DNA of 8,471 bases, from the NCBI GenBank assembly GCA_023424585.1, contig JAFADT010000877.1:1-8471 (forward strand). The letters are read 5' to 3'. This DNA is from Pseudomonadota bacterium. Its GTDB lineage: Bacteria; Myxococcota; Myxococcia; Myxococcales; Myxococcaceae. Below, one piece after another: positions 1-7,385 of the stretch (positions within the stretch are counted from its first letter, which is position 1; each line of letters starts with the position of its first letter). Made by a program: the position numbers and the translations under genes. Under the pieces are notes generated by a model that ran no database searches, had not been told where the DNA came from, and was given only the letters and a program-made list of their open reading frames with translations.

Positions 1-366
1 GCCCAGCAGGCTCTGGAGGAGCGTCGGCTGCACATGCAGGTGGGGATCGATGAACCCGGGCAGGAGGACCTGGCCTGGCTTCAGCTCAACGCGCCTGGCG
101 CCCGCGCCGAGCCCCGCGCTCAGGTCCTTCTCGGCCCCGACCTTCAAGATGCGGCCGTAGCGGTCCACGGTGACGGCTTCAGCAATGGTTCCCTGGTCGT
201 CCAGGGTGATGACCTTGCCGACGAAGAGGGTGGTGTCGTCGACCACGGGAGCCACAGGGCCCTTCGTCGCGCAGGACGTCAGCATCGCGAGCGCTCCGAC
301 CATCGCGAGCGAGCGGGGACGCACGAAGCCGTGAGCCGGTGCCGTCCGGGTTGGGTGGTGTTGCAT
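1..366 (-). CDS. Lipoprotein amidohydrolase, N-terminal part (cut by window edge)
   Basis: The first 122 codons of a metal-dependent amidohydrolase, probably of the amidohydrolase-3/YtcJ-like group. Residues 1-32 form a lipoprotein signal: a basic N-region (Arg16, Arg18), a short hydrophobic stretch and the lipobox LTSC with the acylated cysteine at position 32, so the mature enzyme should be membrane-anchored outside the cytoplasm. The following segment is the usual small beta-sandwich start of the family (FVGKVITLDD, then AVTVDRYGRILKVGA), ending in LPGFIDPHLHV. That last motif carries the HxH pair which in this superfamily binds the catalytic metal at the end of barrel strand 1. The ATG at 364-366 is supported by AGGAGT at 371-376, 4 nt upstream. 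The remaining barrel and the other metal ligands lie beyond position 1, so the substrate cannot be inferred. The superfamily call is firm and the subgroup less so. Confidence 0.8.
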   Translation of the reverse strand, partial: MQHHPTRTAPAHGFVRPRSLAMVGALAMLTSCATKGPVAPVVDDTTLFVGKVITLDDQGTIAEAVTVDRYGRILKVGAEKDLSAGLGAGARRVELKPGQVLLPGFIDPHLHVQPTLLQSLLG

Positions 367-391
367 GTGAACTCCTGTTGGGGAAGTCCGC

Positions 392-420
392 AGTCTACGG
401 CAGGCTTTGTTGTGATTGAA
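392..420 (-). promoter_or_regulatory. Candidate promoter of the amidohydrolase gene
   Basis: Read on the minus strand, TTCAAT (415-420) and TAGACT (392-397) are separated by exactly 17 bp, resembling -35 and -10 hexamers (3/6 and 4/6 matches to TTGACA/TATAAT). Transcription would start near 385, giving an untranslated leader of about 20 nt that contains the AGGAGT ribosome site. An A/T-rich tandem GAAATTC (424-430 and 433-439, 9-bp period) lies directly upstream. The call rests on pattern only. Confidence 0.35.
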
Positions 421-439
421 GCTGAAATTCTGGAAATTC

Positions 440-496
440 TTGACGTGACAGGGTTTGTGTTTGACGTGTCAGGAGATGGTGTTGACGTGTCAGGAG
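440..496. repeat. Three direct repeats with 21-bp period, likely operator array
   Basis: TTGACGTGACAGG begins at 440; TTGACGTGTCAGGAG begins at 461 and again, identically, at 482. The period is exactly 21 bp, two helical turns, so all copies face the same side of the helix. In copies 2 and 3 the core TGAC-GT-GTCA is a dyad, as expected for a dimeric regulator; copy 1 has one arm changed (TGACGTGACA). The intervening bases are not conserved, which argues for protein sites rather than a slipped tandem duplication. Relative to the inferred amidohydrolase start near 385, the dyad centres fall at about -61, -82 and -103. I do not recognise the cognate regulator. Confidence 0.6.
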
Positions 497-602
497 GGCG
501 CGGAAAAGCTGACGCGAGCAGAAGGAGCCAGGTGTGCCCGAGGGTGATGCATCCAAGGTTCGAATGAGAGGGTTTCTGTTGGCGCATGCACTCATTGAGA
601 AG

Positions 603-655
603 GGCGCGCGCCTCCTTGGCGCGCCGATCCGCGGCGGCCCCCTCCCCAGGGGGCC
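603..655. repeat. Two adjacent GC-rich hairpins upstream of the thiC leader
   Basis: Stem 1 pairs GGCGCGC (603-609) with GCGCGCC (619-625) around a 9-nt loop. Stem 2 pairs GGCCCCC (636-642) with GGGGGCC (649-655) around a 6-nt loop. Both are perfect 7-bp stems. Neither is followed by a T tract on either strand, so they are not standard intrinsic terminators. A weaker inverted repeat AATGAG/CTCATT (563-568 and 591-596) lies just before them. They sit between the amidohydrolase control region and the thiC promoter, and no function can be assigned. Confidence 0.45.
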
Positions 656-694
656 ACCGTGCGTCCACTGGACCCCAGCACACCTCCAGCCGGG

Positions 695-723
695 TTGAAG
701 CGGGCTTCCCCCTGCGCTACATC
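695..723 (+). promoter_or_regulatory. Candidate thiC promoter
   Basis: TTGAAG (695-700) and TACATC (718-723) are 17 bp apart and match the housekeeping -35/-10 hexamers at 4/6 and 3/6 positions. The start point predicted from the -10 element is near 730, which coincides with the 5' strand of the riboswitch P1 helix (from 732). That fit is the main support, since the hexamers alone are weak. Confidence 0.4.
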
Positions 724-731
724 GCTCCGCA

Positions 732-2758
<2,027 letters not shown>

Positions 2759-2760
2759 AG

Positions 2761-2805
2761 CCAGCCGGCGGACGGGGGCCTCCTCGCGCGCCCCTTGTCC
2801 GCTGG
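2761..2805 (+). terminator. Imperfect hairpin after thiC, possible terminator
   Basis: Starting 2 bp past the thiC stop, GCGGAC (2768-2773) pairs with GTCCGC (2797-2802). Outer CCA/TGG pairing extends it across a 5' bulge, and an inner GGGG/CCCC helix (2774-2777 with 2791-2794) extends it inward. No T tract follows, so it would be an atypical terminator or an RNA-stabilising 3' end. Confidence 0.35.
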
Positions 2806-2832
2806 ATGACAGGCACCGACACGCCATGTCAT

Positions 2833-2854
2833 GGTGCGCCCATCCGGGCGCACC
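2833..2854 (+). repeat. Perfect 9-bp hairpin upstream of the DUF4870 gene
   Basis: GGTGCGCCC (2833-2841) and GGGCGCACC (2846-2854) form a perfect stem with the 4-nt loop ATCC, ending 32 bp before the next start codon. A 10-bp palindrome, CTGAATTCAG (2866-2875), follows. No T run follows the stem. It may end thiC transcription or structure the leader of the next gene; the sequence does not decide. Confidence 0.45.
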
Positions 2855-2886
2855 CATCGCGCCCCCTGAATTCAGAAAGGGCTCAC

Positions 2887-3297
2887 ATGGACATGGACCC
2901 CCAGCAGCGTGAGGATCAGCAGTTTGGTTCGTTCATCACCGGCTCGCCCACGGCGACGCAGGACGAGAAGACGATGGGGATGTTGGCCCATCTCGGCTCC
3001 ATCGCCGGCCTCGTGGTGGGCGCGGGCTTCCTGGGCTGGGCGGTGCCGCTGTTCCTGATGCTGGCGAAGGGCAAGGAGTCGTCCTTCATCCGCGGCAACG
3101 CGGTCGAGTCGCTCAACTTCCAGATCACGACGCTCATCGCCATGGTCATCTCCGGCGTGCTGATGTGCGTGGGCGTGGGCTTCATCCTGGCGCCCATCGT
3201 CGCCATTGCGTCGCTGGTGTTCAGCGTCATCGGCGGCCTCAAGGCGAACGAGGGCCAGCTGTACCGCTACCCCGTGAACCTGCGGCTGGTGAAGTAG
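2887..3297 (+). CDS. DUF4870 family small membrane protein
   Basis: A 136-aa inner-membrane protein matching DUF4870 (Tic20-like small membrane proteins), a family without an established biochemical role. A soluble, polar N-terminal segment of about 30 residues precedes the domain start [16 protein letters not shown]. Hydrophobic segments lie at about residues 36-59, 81-100 and 102-118. Family signatures are the conserved [10 protein letters not shown] between segments 1 and 2 and the C-terminal [20 protein letters not shown]. The ATG at 2887 has AAAGG about 7 nt upstream; the ATG two codons later is a possible alternative, and the frame is open further upstream but runs into thiC. The gene is 128 bp from thiC on the same strand, with two hairpins between, so it is probably separate from the thiamine gene in function. 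It meets moaA tail to tail. Confidence 0.88.
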   Translation: MDMDPQQREDQQFGSFITGSPTATQDEKTMGMLAHLGSIAGLVVGAGFLGWAVPLFLMLAKGKESSFIRGNAVESLNFQITTLIAMVISGVLMCVGVGFILAPIVAIASLVFSVIGGLKANEGQLYRYPVNLRLVK

Positions 3298-3300
3298 CCC

Positions 3301-4305
3301 TCAGCCGCCAATGCCCATCATGGGCAGGAGCGTGGCGCCGTTTCCGGCCTCCGTGAAGCGGTGCCCCTCCGGCTTCTCCCCCAGCGCGCGGCGCACGGCC
3401 ACGGCCAGCTCCGCGTCCGTCGCGCCGCCGCGGATGAGCTGGTGCAGCGGCGCCTGCGCCCGGCCGCCCAGGCAGCTGCGCAGGTCCCCGTTGGACGCCA
3501 CCCGCACCCGGTTGCAGCCGCCGCAGAAGTTCTGCGTCAGCGGGGAGATGAACCCCACGCGCCCGCTGTCCGTGCGCCAGTAGCGCGCCGGGCCGGCCGT
3601 GGGCGAGGCGGTGTCCTCCGGCGGCTCCTCCGTGAGGACGCGGCCCGCCGCCGCCAGTCGCTCCAGCAGCTCCGCCGTGGGCACCGGCGTGCCCTGCCCA
3701 AAGGGCATCAGCTCGATGAAGCGCGGGGTGATGCCGCGCGCGTGCGCGAACGTCACCAGCTCCGGCACCTCCGCGTCGTTGATGCCGCGCATCACCACGA
3801 CGTTGAGCTTCAGCGACTGGAAGCCCGCGCCCGCCGCCACGTCGATGCCGCGCAGCACCGCCGCGAAGTCCCCCTGCTTGGAGATGCGCCGGAAGACGTC
3901 CGCGGACAGCGTGTCCAGGCTCAGGTTCAGCTGGGTGACGCCCGCGTCGCGCAGCGGCACGGCCAGCGGCTCCAGGCGGCTGGCGTTGGTGGTGATGGCC
4001 AGGTGCTCCACGCCAGGCACTGCGGCGATGCGCCGGGCGATGTCCAGGATGTCCGGCCGGGCGAGCGGCTCACCGCCCGTCAGCCGCACGCGCCGGATGC
4101 CCATGCGCGCGAAGACGGAGACGATGCGCTCGAACTCGCCCGCGTCGAGCAGGTCCTTCCTGCCGCCCCACGACGCCGGCGAGCAGTAGGTGCACCGGAA
4201 GTTGCAGCGGTCCGTGATGCTCAGCCGCAGGTACGTCATGCGCCGCCCCTGCGCGTCACACAGCGGCGGGGCGAGCGGATCGGGAGCGGGCAGGGGGGCG
4301 GTCAT
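3301..4305 (-). CDS. moaA: GTP 3',8-cyclase MoaA
   Basis: A radical-SAM enzyme that converts GTP to 3',8-cyclo-7,8-dihydro-GTP, the first step of molybdenum cofactor synthesis, in the cytoplasm. The product is 334 aa (E. coli MoaA is 329). The N-terminal SAM cluster motif CX3CX2C is at Cys34, Cys38 and Cys41 (ITDRCNFRCTYC), followed by the SAM-binding TGGEPL. The second cluster motif CX2CX13C is at Cys261, Cys264 and Cys278 (NFCGGCNRVRV). The protein ends in the diagnostic Gly-Gly tail (MGIGG) required for catalysis in characterised MoaA proteins. The start is taken at 4303-4305 because GGAAGG lies 7 nt upstream; an ATG seven codons earlier is a weaker alternative. No other moa or moe gene is in view. 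The gene lies 67 bp downstream of the HD-GYP regulator on the same strand; the gap contains the palindrome CCCCGCGGGG (4337-4346). Confidence 0.96.
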   Translation of the reverse strand: MTAPLPAPDPLAPPLCDAQGRRMTYLRLSITDRCNFRCTYCSPASWGGRKDLLDAGEFERIVSVFARMGIRRVRLTGGEPLARPDILDIARRIAAVPGVEHLAITTNASRLEPLAVPLRDAGVTQLNLSLDTLSADVFRRISKQGDFAAVLRGIDVAAGAGFQSLKLNVVVMRGINDAEVPELVTFAHARGITPRFIELMPFGQGTPVPTAELLERLAAAGRVLTEEPPEDTASPTAGPARYWRTDSGRVGFISPLTQNFCGGCNRVRVASNGDLRSCLGGRAQAPLHQLIRGGATDAELAVAVRRALGEKPEGHRFTEAGNGATLLPMMGIGG

Positions 4306-4372
4306 CACGGGGCCTTCCGCCCTCATGGATAGCAACCCCCGCGGGGAAAGGCACCGCTTCCCGTGGCCAGGG

Positions 4373-5608
4373 TCAGCCTTCGCCGCCGGACGCTGAACGG
4401 ATGGTGACGGGCGGCGCGCCAATCGGCGTGGCGCTCGGGCCCACCGGTGGCGAGGCGTCCGGCTCGTCATCCAGGTCGGTGAGCCGCGCCAGCTCGGCCT
4501 CGGACTCGGCGGCGTCCGCGGCGGCCTGCATCGGGTTGAGCTTCTTCTGGGCCATCTCCTCCTTGATGCGGATGAGGCCCTCCTCCCCGATGTCCAGGAA
4601 CGCCTTCACGACGTCCGGGTCGAACTGCGTGTTGGCGCAGCGCTTGATCTCCTGGATGGCGTTGGCGAACGTCGTGCCCTTGCGGTACGGCCGGTCGCTC
4701 GTCATGGCGTCCAGCGTGTCCGCCACCGCGAAGATGCGCGCGCCGATGTGGATCTCGTTGCGCTGGAGGTTGCGGGGGTAGCCCGCGCCGTCGTAGCGCT
4801 CCTGGTGCGACAGGACGATCTCCGCCGGCGTGTTGAGGAAGGGGATGTTCTGGATCATCTGGAAGCCGATCTCCGGATGACGCCGCATCTCCAGCCACTC
4901 GTCGGGGGTGAGCTTGCCCGGCTTGAGCAGCACCGCGTCCGGCACGCCGATCTTCCCGATGTCGTGCAGCAGCGCCCCGCGGCCGATCTCCTCCATCTCC
5001 TTGCCGCGGATGCCCATGCGGGTGGCGATGGCGGAGGTGTAGCTGACCACGCGCTGGGAGTGGTCGCTCGTCTCGTGCTCGCGCGCGTCCAGGGCCGCCA
5101 CCAGCGCCAGCAGCGTGTTCTGGTACGTGTTCGCGATGTTGTGCAGCGCGCTGCGGAGCTCGGCGGTGCGGTCGCGCACCTTGCCCTCGAGCTTCTTCTG
5201 GTAGCGCTTGCGGGCCATCTCGATGCGGCGCTTGGCGAGCGCGCGCTCGATCGCCCGGATGAGGTCGGTGAGCTTCGGTGGCTTGAGCAGGTAGTCCACC
5301 GCGCCCCGGCGCAGACAGTCCACGGCGGACTCGGTGTCGCCGTAGCCGGTGAGCATGATGACGGACGTGTCCGGCAGCCGCTCGCGCAGGTTCTCCAGCA
5401 GCCAGAGTCCGTCGCGGCCCGGCATCTTCATGTCGCTGATGACGAGCGGCGTCTCTTCTTCACCCGCCACGTCGAGCGCCATCTCGGCGCCGTTGGCCAC
5501 GACGCAGTTGTAGCCCTCCTCGCGGAGGAGCACGGAGATGACGTCGCGGACGGAATCGTCGTCGTCGACGATCAGGATTCTGGGCGGTGCGGGGGGGATG
5601 GCTTCCAC
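4373..5608 (-). CDS. Response regulator with HD-GYP domain (probable c-di-GMP phosphodiesterase)
   Basis: A soluble two-domain regulator of 411 aa with the GTG start used here. The receiver domain (about 10-124) has the acidic pocket DDDD at 15-18, phospho-acceptor Asp59 (ISDMKMPG), Thr87 and Lys109 (LLKPP). A charged helical linker (about 125-160) leads to an HD-GYP domain with Glu179, His183, the HD pair 215-216 with Lys219 (LLHDIGKIGVPD), His244, H268-Q269-E270 and DGAGYP at 273-278, then Asp297 in VADTLDAMTSDRPYR. HD-GYP proteins hydrolyse cyclic-di-GMP. Gln269 replaces the second histidine of the usual HHE motif. About 50 C-terminal residues are Ala/Pro-rich and look disordered. The GTG at 5606-5608 lacks a clear ribosome site; an ATG at 5684-5686 would add 26 residues unlike a receiver domain. 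No histidine kinase is adjacent, so the input is unknown. Confidence 0.93.
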   Translation of the reverse strand: MEAIPPAPPRILIVDDDDSVRDVISVLLREEGYNCVVANGAEMALDVAGEEETPLVISDMKMPGRDGLWLLENLRERLPDTSVIMLTGYGDTESAVDCLRRGAVDYLLKPPKLTDLIRAIERALAKRRIEMARKRYQKKLEGKVRDRTAELRSALHNIANTYQNTLLALVAALDAREHETSDHSQRVVSYTSAIATRMGIRGKEMEEIGRGALLHDIGKIGVPDAVLLKPGKLTPDEWLEMRRHPEIGFQMIQNIPFLNTPAEIVLSHQERYDGAGYPRNLQRNEIHIGARIFAVADTLDAMTSDRPYRKGTTFANAIQEIKRCANTQFDPDVVKAFLDIGEEGLIRIKEEMAQKKLNPMQAAADAAESEAELARLTDLDDEPDASPPVGPSATPIGAPPVTIRSASGGEG

Positions 5609-5635
5609 GGCCGAAGATTCTAGAGGTTTCCAGGG

Positions 5636-5641
5636 ATTAAA
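5636..5641 (-). promoter_or_regulatory. Possible -10 element upstream of the HD-GYP regulator
   Basis: TTTAAT on the minus strand matches TATAAT at 5/6 and stands out in very GC-rich DNA. No good -35 hexamer lies at 16-19 bp. If used, transcription would start near 5629, about 20 nt before the GTG start and downstream of the alternative ATG at 5686, which would exclude the longer protein. The evidence is weak. Confidence 0.25.
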
Positions 5642-5779
5642 GGCGAACGAGTGCGAGAAATCATCACCCCCTCGCCTCCTTGCCATCCAGGGTGGGGTGC
5701 GAGCCCTGGCGCCGGGGTGAACGTCTCCGGTCCTCTGGGCATTCCCCGCCTTCCAGGGTAGGCCGGGCAAGCGCCCCGA

Positions 5780-6895
5780 TCATCCGCGCGCCTGCGTCCC
5801 CCGGTCGTACCGGAAGGGGGCGAGCTCCACCGAGGGCTTCTCCCCCAGCACGGCCTGGGCGACGAGCTTCGCGGTGATGGGGGCCAGGAGGATGCCGTTG
5901 CGGAAATGTCCGGTGGCGAGGAACAGGCCGGGCGAGGGGCCCTCTCCGATGTACGGCAGGGCGTCCTCGGTCCAGGGGCGGAAGCCGGCCCAGGTCTCCG
6001 TGATGGGCGCGCTGGCCAGGTCCGGGCACAGCTCCAGGGCCATGTCGAGGATCCGCGCCAGGCCGGCGGCCGTCACCTGCTTGTCGAAGCCCACGTGCTC
6101 CATGGTGCTCCCGGCGATGATCCGTCCGTCGGCGCGCGGCACGAGGTAGCCCTTCGCGGACGTCACCACCCGCTCCAGCAGGGGCAGCCGCGTCTGTAGC
6201 TGCACCATCTGTCCGCGCGCCGGACGCACGGCCTGCGCCGACACGCCCGCCCCCTGGACCAGGGATGACCAGGAGCCCGCCGCCAGCACCACGGCGTCCG
6301 CGCGCAGCACCTCGCCATCCAGGTCCACGCCCACCGCGCGGCCGTGCTCGTGCACCACGCCGCGCACGTAGCCGCTCCTGAACACCGCGCCCACGCGCGC
6401 GGCGGCCATGGTGAGCGCGCGCACCAAGAGCCGGTTGTCCACCTGGTGATCATCCGGGAAGTGCGCGGCGCCCACGGCGGTGGGGGACAGGTGCGGCTCC
6501 AGCGCGCGCGCGGCCTTTCCGTCCAGCAGCTCGGCGCGCAGCCCCAGGCCGTGCTGCCATCCGACGGTGGACTCCACGCGGTGGAGGTCCGCCTCGTCGA
6601 ACGCGACGCGCAAGAGGCCGCACGGCCGGTACGCGATGTCCACTCCGGACAGCTCGCGCAGCTCGGCGGCGAAGCTCCCGTAGAGGGCGCGGCTGCGCAG
6701 GCACAGCTCGAAGAAGGGGCCGGGGCCGTCCGCCTCCCACTGGGGCGCGAGGATGCCGCCCGCGGCGCTGGAGGCCTCGGCGCCCGGGATGGAGCGCTCC
6801 AGCACCGTCACGCGCGCGCCGGCCTGACGGAGTCTCAGCGCGATGCCACAGCCCATCACGCCACCGCCCACCACGAGGACGTCGGAGGTTGCCAT
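5780..6895 (-). CDS. thiO: Glycine oxidase ThiO
   Basis: A FAD-dependent amine oxidase that converts glycine to the imine (dehydroglycine) used to build the thiazole ring of thiamine. The product is 371 aa, almost the length of B. subtilis ThiO (369). The Rossmann motif for FAD is VGGGVMG at about 9-15, with the ribose-binding acid at Glu33 (VTVLER). SSAAGGILAP is the conserved ThiO segment after it. The C-terminal part carries TWAGFRPWTEDALPYIG and ATGHFRNGILLAPITA, the most diagnostic ThiO stretches, including the arginines that hold the substrate carboxylate. The ATG at 6893-6895 is chosen because homology begins at residue 4; the ribosome site is weak, and the open frame further upstream has no family similarity. 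No thiS or thiG is beside it and no TPP riboswitch is visible upstream. It may be read through into the HD-GYP gene 171 bp downstream. Confidence 0.93.
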   Translation of the reverse strand: MATSDVLVVGGGVMGCGIALRLRQAGARVTVLERSIPGAEASSAAGGILAPQWEADGPGPFFELCLRSRALYGSFAAELRELSGVDIAYRPCGLLRVAFDEADLHRVESTVGWQHGLGLRAELLDGKAARALEPHLSPTAVGAAHFPDDHQVDNRLLVRALTMAAARVGAVFRSGYVRGVVHEHGRAVGVDLDGEVLRADAVVLAAGSWSSLVQGAGVSAQAVRPARGQMVQLQTRLPLLERVVTSAKGYLVPRADGRIIAGSTMEHVGFDKQVTAAGLARILDMALELCPDLASAPITETWAGFRPWTEDALPYIGEGPSPGLFLATGHFRNGILLAPITAKLVAQAVLGEKPSVELAPFRYDRGTQARG

Positions 6896-7020
6896 GCGCC
6901 GCTTGTGCTCAAGGGCGCACGGCTTTGCAAGCAGCAAGACCGGGACTGACTCGGGGGCCCCAGTGGACGCTGCTGGGATTCCCTCGCGCGCTGCCGTTTC
7001 ATCGCCGTCCGGAGCACGCC

Positions 7021-7116
7021 GTGAACGCGGACCCGCGAGGCTGGATGGAGGCCGCCACCAACGCGGCGCTGGCCAGGCGCGTGCGTGAGCTGCTCCGCCC
7101 TGGAGTCCACCCATGA
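7021..7116 (+). CDS. Doubtful 31-aa ORF
   Basis: A GTG-started ORF with GGAG at 7011-7014, 6 nt upstream, encoding a Trp-containing, arginine-rich peptide predicted to be largely helical (from MEAATNAALARRVRELL). Its stop overlaps the ATG of a second ORF (7113-7163, 16 aa, beginning MTLDTVFAARAR) in an ATGA arrangement typical of translational coupling. In DNA this GC-rich such arrangements arise by chance, and no family is recognised. It could also be the remnant of a longer gene. Confidence 0.2.
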   Translation: MNADPRGWMEAATNAALARRVRELLRPGVHP

Positions 7117-7201
7117 CGCTCGACACCGTCTTCGCCGCTCGCGCACGCCCGAAGGTGCCCTGAACTCCCGGATTATCCCGGCGTGTCAGTTGCGACCCGG
7201 G

Positions 7202-7224
7202 TGCAGTAGTCCACTCCCACTGCA
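7202..7224. promoter_or_regulatory. Inverted repeat TGCAGT-N11-ACTGCA, candidate operator
   Basis: Perfect 6-bp arms at 7202-7207 and 7219-7224 flank an 11-bp spacer. The layout fits the T-N11-A dyad typical of LysR-type regulator sites, though no such regulator is in the window. It lies 162 bp upstream of the GTG at 7386 and about 310 bp upstream of the thiO start. Function is inferred from symmetry and its intergenic position only. Confidence 0.35.
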
Positions 7225-7385
7225 TCCTCACAGCGTGGCTGGCACACAGGCGCCCCAAAGGTGCAAGCGTGTGTCCGCTACTCTTCAACCGCCTCGGTGA
7301 TCCTGGTACAGATTCCGGCCTGCGACACGGGCCGCGCCCGACGAAGCGGCCCCGTCGACATCAGCGTTCGCATCCCGGAGGCTTC

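Larger units (their letters stand above)
6896..7385. other. Long intergenic region between divergent genes
   Basis: About 490 bp separates thiO (minus) from the gene at 7386 (plus). It must hold the promoters of both, but no strong hexamer pair is visible. The best plus-strand candidate is TTCAAC (7284-7289) with TACAGA (7307-7312) at 17-bp spacing, with 3/6 matches each. A TPP riboswitch is not detectable on either strand. The only clear structure is the inverted repeat at 7202-7224. Two very short plus-strand ORFs (7021-7163) are doubtful. Confidence 0.6.

Noticed and set aside
440..496. CRISPR-like interpretation of the 21-bp repeats
   Set aside because: The repeats are 13-15 bp with 6-8-bp spacers, far below CRISPR dimensions, and no cas genes are present; an operator array fits better.
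440..496. Pho-box interpretation of the repeats
   Set aside because: Pho boxes use TGTCA-type heptamers at 11-bp spacing; here the unit is a dyad at 21 bp.
34..567. 177-codon plus-strand frame across the amidohydrolase start and control region
   Set aside because: It spans the lipoprotein start and the repeat array, has no ribosome site and shows no family features.
3361..4332. 323-codon plus-strand frame opposite moaA
   Set aside because: Arg/Ala-rich shadow of moaA, whose diagnostic cysteine motifs are all intact on the minus strand.
4748..5623. 291-codon plus-strand frame opposite the HD-GYP regulator
   Set aside because: Shadow frame; the minus strand carries all receiver and HD-GYP residues.
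6896..6950. Sigma-54-like promoter of thiO around TTGCA on the minus strand
   Set aside because: The upstream GG is one base too far from the GC and the -24 hexamer does not match.
7230..7247. Sigma-54-like promoter at TGGCAC near 7234
   Set aside because: The -24-like TGGCAC is present, but the GC that would serve as -12 is one base too close.
5680..7288. N-terminal extension of ThiO to 7288
   Set aside because: The added 131 residues are unlike any ThiO and precede the FAD motif that should lie near the N-terminus.
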